Below are positions 27,237 to 36,276 of a stretch of 64,000 nucleotides of DNA, piece by piece. The notes beneath the pieces were generated by a model. It did not search any database. It had not been told where the DNA came from and was given only the letters and a program-made list of their open reading frames with translations. The stretch covers positions 10,221,717 to 10,285,716 of the forward strand of contig NZ_AP018290.1 in NCBI RefSeq assembly GCF_002368415.1, in the 5' to 3' direction. Made by a program: the position numbers and the translations under genes. Source of the stretch: Calothrix sp. NIES-4105. GTDB taxonomy: Bacteria; Cyanobacteriota; Cyanobacteriia; Cyanobacteriales; Nostocaceae. Position 1 is the stretch's first letter. Every line of letters begins with the position of its first letter.

Positions 27237-28052
27237 TTATTGCTGATTAGGGCGCTCTTGTAAAGAAGCTAATAATTCTTGGTAGCGCAAGCGTTCTCTT
27301 TCTAATTCCTGCTGTAAAGCAAGTTTTGCAATGCGCTCAGTTTCGGCAAGTTGCTCTGCTTGCTGGGCACGTTGTTCTGCTTGTTGAGTAAGTTGTTCTG
27401 CTTGTTGGGCAAGTTGTTCTGCTTGTTGGGCACGTTGTTCTGCTTGTTGGGCACGTTGTTCTTTTTGTTGAATTTGCTCTTCGAGTTCTACAGGGGTGGC
27501 AAATTTTCGGTTATCTGGACGATATATATCAAGCGTCACAGGTGTTAATACAAACTTTATTCCCAAACGTGGACTAGTCCAGCCATTTATACTTTTAATT
27601 GGTTTCAACTTTTTACCTGAACGTAACCAGCCTTTTAAAGTATTTTTATCTGGGTCGTATACGTAATATTCCTCGGCGCCGTATTTCTCGTAAAAGTTTA
27701 GCTTCAACTCCATCTCTTGGCGCGTATTGCTAGGTGATAGTATTTCAAATACAACTTGTGGTGGGATGTTACCTTCCTTCCACTGTAGATATGAACCCCT
27801 ATAACCTTTTGGTCTACCAAACACTACCATTGTATCAGGCGCATATTTGATGCTATTATCGCCTTTGACCGGATACCAAAATAAGTCTCCCGCAATAAAT
27901 ACATCTGCTATTGAAGCAAATAGTATTTCTAAACCTTCTTTAATTTTAACAATCCAATTAAATTGCAGTGTATTTTGTGCCATCGGTTCACCGTCGCTGT
28001 CTGGATAAATCACCAAATCATCGGCGGCTTCTTGTGTTACTTCTTGTACCAT
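27237..28052 (-). CDS. Uma2/DUF820 family PD-(D/E)XK protein with coiled-coil tail
   Basis: 271 residues. The N-terminal 190 residues match the Uma2 (DUF820) nuclease fold: PDTMVVFGRPKG, PPQVVFEILSPSNT and LNFYEKYGAEEYYVYDP are the family's signatures. The C-terminal ~75 residues are a coiled coil, a tandem heptad-like QQAEQ(R/L)A repeat coded by a 21-bp DNA repeat at about 27352-27465. Start has GGAGG nine bases upstream. Uma2 proteins are abundant in cyanobacteria; their biological role is poorly known. A broken relative lies at 34257. Confidence 0.85.
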   Translation of the reverse strand: MVQEVTQEAADDLVIYPDSDGEPMAQNTLQFNWIVKIKEGLEILFASIADVFIAGDLFWYPVKGDNSIKYAPDTMVVFGRPKGYRGSYLQWKEGNIPPQVVFEILSPSNTRQEMELKLNFYEKYGAEEYYVYDPDKNTLKGWLRSGKKLKPIKSINGWTSPRLGIKFVLTPVTLDIYRPDNRKFATPVELEEQIQQKEQRAQQAEQRAQQAEQLAQQAEQLTQQAEQRAQQAEQLAETERIAKLALQQELERERLRYQELLASLQERPNQQ

Positions 28053-28490
28053 GTTGCAGCACCTCCAGGTATAAATGAAGTTGTTACCTTCATTGTAGAT
28101 GGTAGATTTAGTAGATTAAACATCTGTATCAGTAATAGAATACTGAATAATCTACATGAACTACTTTACCCGCGTGACAGATGTTAAACTGGCATCAAAA
28201 TTTTTGACAGTGAAAATGATAATCTTTGTGTATAAATTTTAAGACAATTGCTGATCGCTGTGTTTCTGTTTGTAACGAAAGCAAGGAGATGAAATTAATA
28301 CTAAAAGCGGATATTTGAAAAAAACCCCATCTAAAGATAGAGCGGGAAACAGAGAACAAGGCTTATTCTAATAGCAACTTGTTTTTTCTCACCAGTTAGC
28401 ATTAAAGGAACCGCAATCAGTAACTTTTAACATTACAAGTTTAATCGTGCTTAACAAACCTATCTGAAGTAATAAAAAAGGATACTAAAA
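28053..28490. other. intergenic, no gene seen
   Basis: Divergent promoter region between the Uma2 protein and the antiporter gene. Contains an AAAACCCCATCTAAAGATAG stretch but no strong hairpin. Nothing else recognised. Confidence 0.4.
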
Positions 28491-30554
28491 GTGCTTATAA
28501 ATAGCCCCATCATTGCATTTACAATCCTCCTAATAGTAATATTTACAATTCCACCCTTATTTGAGCGGCTAAAACTGCCTGGGTTAGTAGGTTTGCTTGT
28601 AGCAGGGGTCATTTTAGGTAATAGTGGATTAAAACTTCTTAATTCTGACTCAGAAACCATCAAGCTACTATCTGAGATTGGTAAAATATATCTTATGTTT
28701 GTAGCAGGGTTGGAAATTGACTTAGAACAATTTCACAAAACCAAAAACCGTTCAATAGGATTTGGATTTTTAACCTTTATAGTCCCAATGATTGCAGGTA
28801 TTGCAATTGGAAGATTATTTAACTTTGGTTGGAATAGCTCTGTTTTAATTGGTTCTCTACTTGCTTCCCATACACTTTTGGCATATCCAATTGTCAGCAG
28901 ATTAGGAGTGGTAACAAATGAAGCTGTAACAGTCACTATCGGCGCCACAATCTTCACCGATACGGGTGCTTTATTAGTACTAGCAGTATGTGTAGGAATT
29001 CACGGTGGAGAGTTTACAGCTTTAAGTTTAGCCACTTTACTAGGTGGGTTAGCCATATATTCAGTAATTGTTTTATTCGGATTTGATTGGGCAGGTAAGG
29101 AATTTTTTAAACGTACTGGAGATGAACAAAGTAATCAATTTTTGTTTATATTACTAGCATTATTTTTAGCATCAGTCGGCGCCCAACTAATTGGTGTAGA
29201 GAAAATTGTTGGTGCATTTCTAGCTGGTTTAGCAGTAAACGACGTTTTAGGACGTAGCCCAGTTAAAGAAAAAGTAGAATTTATTGGTAGTGCTTTATTT
29301 ATTCCTTGTTTTTTCATAGACATGGGATTGTTAATTGATATTCCAGCATTTATCAAAACCTTAAGTTCAATAGGTTTAACTGCGGCAATTGTTATAGGTC
29401 TTATAGGTAGTAAATTTATTGCTGCATATCTTGCCAAACTTTTCTACCGTTACAATAATGCAGAACTATTAACGATGTGGTCATTATCGTTACCACAGGT
29501 AGCTGCTACACTTGCAGCAGCATTAGTTGCTTATCAGACAGTAAACTCTGCCAATGAAAGATTAATTAATAATGCAGTTTTAAACAGTGTTATTGTTTTA
29601 ATGCTTGTAACTGCTATTTTAGGTCCAGTGATAACAGCAAGATTTGCAAGTTCGCTTACCACTTCTCAAGCAGACTCAACTTCAGAACTCCCAACTTGGT
29701 CGAGTAATTACCAGGATGATTTATTAGATGACAACCATAATAAATTTACAGTAGTAGTTCCAATTTATAACCCGCAAACTCAACGCTATTTGCTAGAAAT
29801 GGCGGCACTATTGGCTAGCCACGAATCAGGAAAGCTCGTGCCATTAGCAATAACAAAAGGACATATCCAAATGGACAATCCTCAATTAAAAACGGCACTT
29901 ATACAAAATAGACAACGATTAAATTCAGCTACAGAAATTAGTAAAGAATTTGACATTGAAGTGGCGCCAGCTATTCGGATAGATGATGATATTGCTTTAG
30001 GTATTAGTCGTGCGAGTCGGGAGCAAGATGCAAACTTGTTAGTATTAGGTTGGTCGCAAAATATCGGCTTACGCGCGCGTGTATTTGGTAATATAATAGA
30101 TAGCATATTTTGGTCGTCTCACTGCCCTGTTGCCGTAACTCGTCTTTTGGGTAGTCCGACAGAATTTAAGAAAATCCTTGTACCTGTTGGAGATTTGACA
30201 TCCGAAACTGTAGGCGCCATTAGATTCGCTCAAATATTATCTAATGCGAATCAAGCAGAAATTATTTTATTACACATTCGTAATCCAAAAACGTCACAAA
30301 TTCAAGTTGAAGTATTCGAGTCAAAAGTATTAGACATAGCCTCAAAAAACAAATTCAAAGTAAATACGAACATTAAAACAGTAAAAGGTAATGATATTCC
30401 CAGAATAATTACCCAAGAAGCATCAAACGCCGATTTAGTAGTTTTGCGTTCAGTGCGCCATCGAACCGCTGGAGGTTTAGCCGTCAGCGAAGTAACAACA
30501 CAAGTAATTAAACAACTAAAAACTTCCTTCGTCCTGCTAGGAGAACCAAATTAA
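28491..30554 (+). CDS. CPA2 cation:proton antiporter with C-terminal USP-like domains
   Basis: 687 residues starting GTG, with an AAGGA about 10 bases upstream. Residues 1-390: Na+/H+ exchanger domain with 11-12 helices, including ILGNSGL, FVAGLEIDL and VEKIVGAFLAGLAVNDVLGRS (the acidic pair typical of CPA2/KefB-NapA transporters). Residues ~420-687: two universal-stress-protein-like modules (KFTVVVPIYNPQTQRYLLEMAALLA; FKKILVPVGDLTSETVGAI). Acts at the plasma or thylakoid membrane in Na+ or K+/H+ balance; ion specificity cannot be read. Confidence 0.88.
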   Translation: MLINSPIIAFTILLIVIFTIPPLFERLKLPGLVGLLVAGVILGNSGLKLLNSDSETIKLLSEIGKIYLMFVAGLEIDLEQFHKTKNRSIGFGFLTFIVPMIAGIAIGRLFNFGWNSSVLIGSLLASHTLLAYPIVSRLGVVTNEAVTVTIGATIFTDTGALLVLAVCVGIHGGEFTALSLATLLGGLAIYSVIVLFGFDWAGKEFFKRTGDEQSNQFLFILLALFLASVGAQLIGVEKIVGAFLAGLAVNDVLGRSPVKEKVEFIGSALFIPCFFIDMGLLIDIPAFIKTLSSIGLTAAIVIGLIGSKFIAAYLAKLFYRYNNAELLTMWSLSLPQVAATLAAALVAYQTVNSANERLINNAVLNSVIVLMLVTAILGPVITARFASSLTTSQADSTSELPTWSSNYQDDLLDDNHNKFTVVVPIYNPQTQRYLLEMAALLASHESGKLVPLAITKGHIQMDNPQLKTALIQNRQRLNSATEISKEFDIEVAPAIRIDDDIALGISRASREQDANLLVLGWSQNIGLRARVFGNIIDSIFWSSHCPVAVTRLLGSPTEFKKILVPVGDLTSETVGAIRFAQILSNANQAEIILLHIRNPKTSQIQVEVFESKVLDIASKNKFKVNTNIKTVKGNDIPRIITQEASNADLVVLRSVRHRTAGGLAVSEVTTQVIKQLKTSFVLLGEPN

Positions 30555-30564
30555 CCCCTCTTAT

Positions 30565-30591
30565 TGTGGCACAGGCGTCTCGCCTGTGCAG
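30565..30591. repeat. dispersed palindrome (GCACAGGCGTCTCGCCTGTGC)
   Basis: GCACAGGCG pairs with CGCCTGTGC, 10 bases after the antiporter stop. May serve as its terminator. Related hairpins at 47521 and 62908. Confidence 0.5.
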
Positions 30592-30647
30592 TAATGTTTA
30601 AAATAAAAAAATCCCCCTAACCCCCCTTGATAAGCTACCATGTACAC

Positions 30648-30752
30648 GTAAGTCTCTCTTTCTTCTCTTTCTTCTCTTTCTTTGTGTTCTTTGTGACGAG
30701 CGTGGTTCTTTAAAGACATAAACCACAAAGAACACAAAGGGCACAAAGGGGG
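30648..30752. repeat. dispersed CTTTGTG inverted repeat
   Basis: CTTTGTGTTCTTTGTG..GGTT is followed by AACCACAAAGAACACAAAG, forming a long imperfect hairpin. The same unit forms the core of the MITE-like copies A and B and the repeat at 50533-50600. Confidence 0.6.
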
Positions 30753-30818
30753 AAAAGAAGGGGTTATTAAAGATGTGTGTACACGGCAGCGCGCGGAAGG
30801 GGGGAACAAGAGAGGATT

Positions 30819-32402
30819 TTAAGCCTTATTAATACTAATTAACTCAGTCAAAACACTATCCAAGCTGCCATTGACTTGAATTTTATCAATCTTCTCAGCA
30901 ATGCGTTCTAACACTTCAAGTTCCTTCAACCGCAAAGCGACAGGGTTATCTTCCATAACTTTAGCGGTATTCAGCATACTACGAGTTGCAGCAGTTTCTT
31001 CACGGCGCCTAACCACGTTAGCTTGAGCAGCTTTTTCAGCTTCAACTACTTTACTCAAAATAGTCTTAATCTCACCAGGTAAGATAATATCCTTAACCCC
31101 GACAGAAGCTACTTCAATTCCATAGTCTGCTGTTTTCGAGCGAATGTACTCAGAAATACTCGTGTCAACGGCGCCCTTATCTTCAAGTAACGCATCTAGA
31201 GTCTTTTCACCGACAGCCGCGCGTAAAGCAAACTGTAACTCTTTGTACAGAAAACCACTAACATCCGACAAAGCATTTTTTGCTCGCAGTGGGTCTACGA
31301 TACGATAACCAGCAGTCAAGTTTAACCGCAAAGGCACTTTATCCTTAGAAAGAATATCTTGACCTGACACTTCCATAGTTAGTTGACGCAAGTCAAAAAC
31401 TTCCGTTTGGAAAGACCGTCCAAATAACCACCAAGCATGAACTCCTGGCTGAAGCTCGTTCTTGAACTCTTGGTTAATATATAGTAGACCAACGTGCTGT
31501 GCTTTGACCTCACAAAGATGTAAGCTCTTGCAAGCAATATAAGTTACTTCCGGTAAACCAGAGTTTAATTCAGCTACCAAACGAGGTGATAACTTCGCAT
31601 CTGTACTAATATCAATAACTTCAACTTCTACACCTTGCCAAAATAACTTACGACTACACGGCGCCAGTATAGAAATTACCTTACCTTGATATCGCACAAT
31701 CGCTACTTCATTGCTAGGTAATTGCACAATAGTACAATAAGCAGCAATAAAATCAGGATGTCTTTGGATTAAAACATCTTCGAGAGGAAAGTCTGGGTTT
31801 GGAACAATTCGGCTCAGAGTTTTAACTGTAACATCTCGATCAAAAGTCCAAAATGCATACTCACCTGGTTCCAAAGGTCGAACAAAGTTATGCTGCACAT
31901 ACAGCAAACCAATCTCAGACTCAGAAACTTGGAACTTTTTGATTCCATACAAAGCAGTAGAGCGCATTTGTTGAACAAACTCAGACGGCAACTCCAAGCT
32001 TTCTTCCAAGTTAAAGACATGCGTTTCCACTTCAATAAAACCACGCCAAAACGCGCGCAGTTGATTTGGTGCAACACTTAACCAACTTTGACCCAAGCGA
32101 ACCAAAGCAGCTTGGTTGAAAGCAGTTCTAACAATTAATAGATAATTCTCCAACTCCAAACCGTGGGTTCGCAGCAACAACTCTAAGTTATCAATCTTAG
32201 CTTCTGGCACATTCAGGTCATACGTTTTAACCTGCCAGTGCCAACCAAAATAAGTATAAGTACCAGGCTGCAAAATCTTCTTAAAATCGCTGCGATGATA
32301 CAAAATACCAAGTTCCGACGGTTTTATATAAAAAGTTTTCCACATAGTGATATTGATAGATAACTTAGGTATTTTCACCCACTCAAAATTAAATAAAGCC
32401 AT
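30819..32402 (-). CDS. slipin/SPFH (band 7) family protein with three N-terminal repeats
   Basis: 527 residues. The C-terminal half is a band-7/SPFH domain (TMEVSGQDILSKDKVPLRLNLTAGYRI; ILPGEIKTILSKVVEAEKAAQANVVRRREETAATRSMLNTA), as in slipins and stomatins. The N-terminal 340 residues contain three copies of a unit: ELGILYHRSDFKKILQPGTY (~30), EIGLLYVQHNFVRPLEPGEY (~164) and HVGLLYINQEFKNELQPGVH (~306). Only the third runs into the SPFH domain. No obvious signal or membrane helix. Probably a membrane-associated scaffold; the repeats may be an assembly or partner surface. Confidence 0.8.
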   Translation of the reverse strand: MALFNFEWVKIPKLSINITMWKTFYIKPSELGILYHRSDFKKILQPGTYTYFGWHWQVKTYDLNVPEAKIDNLELLLRTHGLELENYLLIVRTAFNQAALVRLGQSWLSVAPNQLRAFWRGFIEVETHVFNLEESLELPSEFVQQMRSTALYGIKKFQVSESEIGLLYVQHNFVRPLEPGEYAFWTFDRDVTVKTLSRIVPNPDFPLEDVLIQRHPDFIAAYCTIVQLPSNEVAIVRYQGKVISILAPCSRKLFWQGVEVEVIDISTDAKLSPRLVAELNSGLPEVTYIACKSLHLCEVKAQHVGLLYINQEFKNELQPGVHAWWLFGRSFQTEVFDLRQLTMEVSGQDILSKDKVPLRLNLTAGYRIVDPLRAKNALSDVSGFLYKELQFALRAAVGEKTLDALLEDKGAVDTSISEYIRSKTADYGIEVASVGVKDIILPGEIKTILSKVVEAEKAAQANVVRRREETAATRSMLNTAKVMEDNPVALRLKELEVLERIAEKIDKIQVNGSLDSVLTELISINKA

Positions 32403-32704
32403 TTATATTACCTCAGCTTGAGATTGAAAACCCCGCAAATGCAGGCGTGTACAGCCAAGACGCGGGCAAATACATATTTTTCCACTGGATTAAGATTGCT
32501 GTAACTCAACTACCTTTCGGTTTGTAAAGAAAACAGCTCTCACATATGCCGTTCAGTTTGCTAATCTAAATTCAATAAAGAACTTGAATATTACAAATGA
32601 AGGACATACTCAAGCTGGAGAAAATGTAAACGCACAGGCGCCTTTTCTGCTGCATTAACTTTCGCCACGAATGGCATCCGAGAACGCATACCTGCACCGC
32701 AGAG

Positions 32705-32789
32705 TTTTACAAAGTAACGGAATTGAACCGTTTTGGGATTTCTCCCTTTTCCATTTTTTGGCTACTTCCCTCAAGTAGTGCCTTTTGAC
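32705..32789 (-). pseudogene. degenerate class II tRNA-like gene
   Basis: On the minus strand a good T-arm (AACGG-TTCAATT-CCGTT), a D-stem (CTAC..GTAG) and a long variable-arm-like hairpin (GGGAGAAATCCC) are present, but acceptor pairing is poor, the anticodon stem does not close normally and there is no CCA. Resembles a decayed tRNA-Ser/Leu/Tyr. Confidence 0.4.
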
Positions 32790-32800
32790 CCAGGCAGGGT

Positions 32801-32877
32801 TGGTTAAAAGTGTAGGAATCGAACCTACTACCAATCGGTTAGACGCCGACCGCTCTACAAACATGAGCTAACTTTTT
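32801..32877 (-). tRNA. tRNA-Arg(UCU)-like, unusual G33
   Basis: A 77-base cloverleaf: acceptor AAAAAGT/ACTTTTA (first pair A-A), D-stem GCTC/GAGC, anticodon stem GTCGG/CCGAT, T-stem GTAGG/CCTAC with TTCGATT loop, and encoded CCA. The anticodon loop reads CGTCTAA, giving UCU, but the nearly invariant U33 is G. It begins on the base after the CCA of its neighbour. Possibly functional, more likely decaying. Confidence 0.6.
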
Positions 32878-32950
32878 TGGGGTATGATGAAGGACTCGAA
32901 CCTTCGTCCAGCCGATTCTTCGGATGCTCTGCCAACTGAGCTAATCACAC
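32878..32950 (-). pseudogene. tRNA-like gene with shortened anticodon loop
   Basis: Acceptor GTGTGAT/ATCATAC, D-stem GCTC/GAGC with AGTTGGCA loop, T-arm GAAGG-TTCGAGT-CCTTC and encoded CCA are intact, but only 14 bases are left for the anticodon arm (TCCGA-AGAA-TCGGC): the seven-base loop is reduced to four, so no anticodon can be read. Abuts the tRNA-Arg-like gene. Confidence 0.6.
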
Positions 32951-33097
32951 ATAGATAGTATGCAATGCGGTATACGCACAAATCTAAACGCAGGCGCACC
33001 AGTTGGGCATACAGAACCCAAACCATAGCATCGCTTTTGTATTACTATCTTACTACATACTGTAGCACAGTAATATTTGAGGCGCCAACCTTTCTGC

Positions 33098-33387
33098 TAA
33101 AGAATTTTGGGAAGCAGTAGACGAAAACACCCAATCCTCAAATGCAGAAGGCGCCTCATGCTGCCTACACCGAGATGGAAAATCATGTCAAACACTTCAT
33201 GAATACGATAAATAACTCTCTGCCAAACCCTGAAGGAGTTGCCAAAGTCATATATAGAGCAGCAAACGATAAATCAGGTAGACTACATTATTCGCCTTAC
33301 GGTGAAGCAGTATTTTTCTTACACGCTATACTACCAGACAGATTATGGAGAACTTTAGTAGAAAGTATCATGCTGGGGAAAAACTAG
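33098..33387 (+). pseudogene. C-terminal fragment of a short-chain dehydrogenase
   Basis: From about 33169 the frame reads TEMENHVKHFMNTINNSLPNPEGVAKVIYRAANDKSGRLHYSPYGE to WRTLVESIMLG, the tail of a classical SDR oxidoreductase. The Rossmann fold, the YxxxK catalytic segment and a proper start are missing, and the bases before it read sensibly only in another frame. A broken gene lying between the tRNA relics and the GTACC array. Confidence 0.6.
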
Positions 33388-33531
33388 TAATCAAAACATA
33401 CATTGACGCTAAACTCTTTAATTAATATGTACTATTAAATACATTTTACAGTGGGCTATGTGTAAATCCCACTGCTAACTGCTTTCTAATGTTTATTAAA
33501 ACTTATCAACTTAAAGTTAGTTATTAAATAC

Positions 33532-33975
33532 GGTACCACATAAAACTTTTTTGGTAGGGCATAAACTTATTTGTCAATAATAGTTTAATAATTTGACTAA
33601 ACAATTTTTTTCAACTAACTAAAACTCTTGTCCGTACCATAAAAATAGTGGTACGGTACCAAAAATTAAGCTTGCTTTGTACCAAAAACAGCGTGCTAGA
33701 TGATACGGTGGAGATATTACTTTTAATTTTAAGCAGCCTTTGGTACTTAATTTAGTACTGTGGTACGTACCAAATTTCTACGTAAAATTAAGCCTTTCAG
33801 TAATTTTTGTTTAAAATTTCATTACTGTACCATGCCTAAAATGGTACATTTTTCTCTGTCGTTGGTACAATTTTTGTCGTTCATACCATAAAAATTGGTA
33901 CCAAAACTCTGTAAATCATGGTACGAACACTTTTTTAGTACCATTCACTGTACTATTGTCAATATGATTCCGTAC
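33532..33975. repeat. non-coding array of GTACC/GGTAC motifs forming serial hairpins
   Basis: I count 15 GGTAC or GTACC pentamers in about 440 AT-rich bases. They form short inverted repeats: GTACCAT-N7-ATGGTAC (33828-33848), ATGGTAC..GTACCAT (33918-33943), GTACCA..TGGTAC (33633-33654) and the 12-bp palindrome TGGTACGTACCA (33761-33772). No ORF crosses the array. Function unknown; iteron-like binding region or RNA hairpin series are possibilities. Confidence 0.75.
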
Positions 33976-34256
33976 CAACAATTTTGATTACATCATATTC
34001 CATGTTCATTTAATAATAATTATTTATAATATTGAGTATATATTTATATTTTACATGCATAAATACAATTATAAAAAGCAAATTAAAATGAAACCTTATT
34101 GCTAAATACAATATTATTTACGCTATTAAAATCATTAAAAACTAACGTAGAAACCAGATGTGTAAGGTTTCTACGTTAAGGGCAATCACCCCGAAATGAA
34201 ATGAGATGAGATGCTATTACATGCCCCCCTCAGTTATTGGAGAGGTGCCATACTTC

Positions 34257-34379
34257 TTAAACCATTTCATCAGGGTCTATACCTAATTCGCGTAGTTTTG
34301 CGGCTAGCTTGTCTGCACGTTGACGTTTTAATATTGCTATATTACCCGGCTGTAGAGCATTTTCGGGAAACAATTCCAT
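34257..34379 (-). pseudogene. C-terminal remnant of a Uma2/DUF820 gene
   Basis: The 40 residues before the stop read ...ALQPGNIAILKRQ, then RADKLAAKLRELGIDPDEM, the characteristic Uma2-family tail. An in-frame stop directly precedes the first Met, so the rest of the gene is gone. It meets, head to head, the monooxygenase fragment that starts at the same point on the other strand. Confidence 0.65.
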
Positions 34380-34588
34380 CTGTTAAAAATGAGATAGGAT
34401 ATCTCGCAACCAATGCTCATTTGAGTTTAGATGGTCGGCATTTCTTCAATTATGGGCAGTACGACACCGTTGACCATTTTCGGGCTATTTTCAGTAAACA
34501 AGATGTAATACAAGCGTTTGCTACTTTTCCAATGCAAGGCTTTGTGCCTGAATTGCACACGTATGAAGTAGTACTTGTAGACTGTTAA
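34380..34588 (+). pseudogene. C-terminal fragment of an antibiotic-biosynthesis-monooxygenase-like protein
   Basis: Reads IPSVKNEIGYLATNAHLSLDG, NYGQYDTVDHFRAIFSKQDV and ELHTYEVVLVD, the second half of a dimeric alpha-beta ABM-type (quinol monooxygenase-like) domain. No start; upstream bases belong to the Uma2 remnant on the other strand. Confidence 0.6.
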
Positions 34589-34674
34589 CAAATTAACTTA
34601 GGTTTTATAACTTCTCAGATTCCACGCTTGACCTTTAACATGGTAATTGATCTAGTTAGTATGTATTGCGTGTT

Positions 34675-35709
34675 ATGGGTAATCTCCAAGACTATAACCC
34701 TAGTGGGGTAGGTCAAGCAAATGGGAATCTTTTTGGTTTACCGTTTGATTATGAGTCGGCAAATTTGATTGTTTTTGGGGTGCCGTGGGAAGTTACTGTA
34801 TCTTACGGCGCCGGCACAGCTTCGGGACCGCAGCGAGTTTTAGAAGCGTCACCACAGTTAGATTTGTTTGATTTTGATAATCCTGATGGGTGGAAGCAGG
34901 GAATTTTTATGCAGGAGATTCCCCAAGATATATTAGAAAAAAATCAATATTACCGTGCGCGCGCTGCATCGATTATTGAACGATTAGAGCAAGGTAAGTC
35001 ACTAACAGAAACACCAGATTTAACACCTGTAATTACAGAAATTAATCAAGCTGGCGCCAATGTTAATCAATGGTTATTTGAAAACTGCCACGAAGCAATC
35101 AATAAAGGTAAACGAGTTGCCGTTATTGGTGGGGATCACAGTGTACCGCTAGGTTACTTCCAGGCATTAGCTGCAAAATATTCTGATTTTGGAATTTTAC
35201 ATATCGACGCACATGCTGACTTGCGCGATGCATATGAAGGATTTGAATATTCTCATGCATCAATAATGTTTAACGCCATGAAAATACCGCAAATTAGTAA
35301 ATTAGTCCAAGTAGCTTTACGCGATATTTGTCATGAAGAAGTTGATTTCATTAACAACTCAAACAGTCGCATAGTCGCTTACTACGACTCAATAATCAAA
35401 CAAAAACAGTATTCTGGCGCCACCTGGATAGACTTATGTCGAGAAATAGTTAATAATCTACCTCAGTACGTTCATATTAGCTTTGATGTTGACGGTTTAG
35501 ACCCTAAACTTTGTTCAAAAACAGGTACTCCAGTACCAGGTGGTTTAGAGCTAGAACAAGCTTTTTGTTTATTCAGAGAACTAGTAAATAGCGGTAGAAA
35601 AATTATTGGCTTTGACTTATGCGAAGTCGGTGATGCTGAGTGGGATGGTAATGTCGGCGCCAGAATTATTTTAAAGCTAGCAAATTTTCTAGATTTATCT
35701 TGGCATTAA
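34675..35709 (+). CDS. ureohydrolase (agmatinase/arginase family)
   Basis: About 344 residues. Binuclear metal motifs are complete: GGDHSVPLGYF, DAHADLRDAYEGFEYSHAS and SFDVDGLDP, with the closing Glu in FDLCEVGDAEWDGN. The ATG at 34675 (MGNLQDYNPSG) is preferred to TTG at 34666. In cyanobacteria proteins of this family include agmatinases and, as shown for Synechocystis Sll1077, a Ni2+-dependent guanidine hydrolase. I cannot tell which substrate applies here. Ends four genes short of any nickel chaperone; none is in view. Confidence 0.85.
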   Translation: MGNLQDYNPSGVGQANGNLFGLPFDYESANLIVFGVPWEVTVSYGAGTASGPQRVLEASPQLDLFDFDNPDGWKQGIFMQEIPQDILEKNQYYRARAASIIERLEQGKSLTETPDLTPVITEINQAGANVNQWLFENCHEAINKGKRVAVIGGDHSVPLGYFQALAAKYSDFGILHIDAHADLRDAYEGFEYSHASIMFNAMKIPQISKLVQVALRDICHEEVDFINNSNSRIVAYYDSIIKQKQYSGATWIDLCREIVNNLPQYVHISFDVDGLDPKLCSKTGTPVPGGLELEQAFCLFRELVNSGRKIIGFDLCEVGDAEWDGNVGARIILKLANFLDLSWH

Positions 35710-35713
35710 TAAA

Positions 35714-35794
35714 TACAAAAACTCCTGTGGGGTGGGCATCCTTGCCTGCCCTAAATGTTTAACGGGCTTTCTATGCCCGTTCCACAAGAAAAAC
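35714..35794. repeat. dispersed palindromes downstream of the ureohydrolase gene
   Basis: GGGGTGGGCATCC.. and AACGGGCTTTCTATGCCCGTT, of the same family as 19308. The second hairpin lies nine bases from the stop of the convergent DCC gene. Confidence 0.5.
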
Positions 35795-35802
35795 GACTAA
35801 AA

Positions 35803-36276
35803 CTAATCAATTTGGCAGCGACCTTGATTACATTCCATACGCTGCTGTCGCTTTGCCACAACTGTCGCCAAATTTGGTCTTCCCGTTAAAGCAAGGCGCC
35901 CCGAAGCCCAAATACCATATATAAAATCAGCAATGGCACCGATAATAGGTAACTTCGTCACAGCATAAACCCACCCCATCCCCAACGTTTCGTAAACGCG
36001 ACGAAAAACTTCAACATTTTTAACTAGCGTTCCATCAGGTAACACTGCGTGAATGCGACCCATAGCAGTTTCAAAGTCAACCCCACCATTCGCATCTGGG
36101 TTGTAATTACCGTCTGCAATATCTACAAAAGCAACTAACCCTCTACCTGCATCCCGTTTCTTTAAAAAGTTGACTTCACGTACACACAAAGGACACTCAC
36201 CGTCATAAAGTAGCTTAATTTTCCATGTAGAGGTAGATGAAAACTGGTTATGAGTCTGTGTATTCAGAGATGACAT
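35803..36276 (-). CDS. DCC-family thiol-disulfide oxidoreductase (DUF393)
   Basis: 157 residues. N-terminal LLYDGECPLCVREVNFLKKRD carries the DxxCxxC motif that names the family. The RxxVFRRVYETLG and ALTGRPNL stretches follow as in DUF393. Thioredoxin-like fold, cytosolic, probably redox-active; substrate unknown. C-terminal CNQGRC adds two more Cys. Confidence 0.88.
   Translation of the reverse strand: MSSLNTQTHNQFSSTSTWKIKLLYDGECPLCVREVNFLKKRDAGRGLVAFVDIADGNYNPDANGGVDFETAMGRIHAVLPDGTLVKNVEVFRRVYETLGMGWVYAVTKLPIIGAIADFIYGIWASGRLALTGRPNLATVVAKRQQRMECNQGRCQID

Noticed and set aside
27351-27548. Plus-strand frame rich in Leu/Cys/Phe
   Set aside because: Antisense shadow of the QQAEQ coiled-coil repeat in the Uma2 gene.
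30561-30809. 82-codon minus-strand frame
   Set aside because: Runs through the CTTTGTG inverted repeat; low-complexity product.
32655-32864. 69-codon minus-strand frame
   Set aside because: Lies over tRNA-like genes; not a protein.
33532-33975. CRISPR array
   Set aside because: Motifs are only 5-7 bp, in both orientations and irregularly spaced; no repeat-spacer structure.
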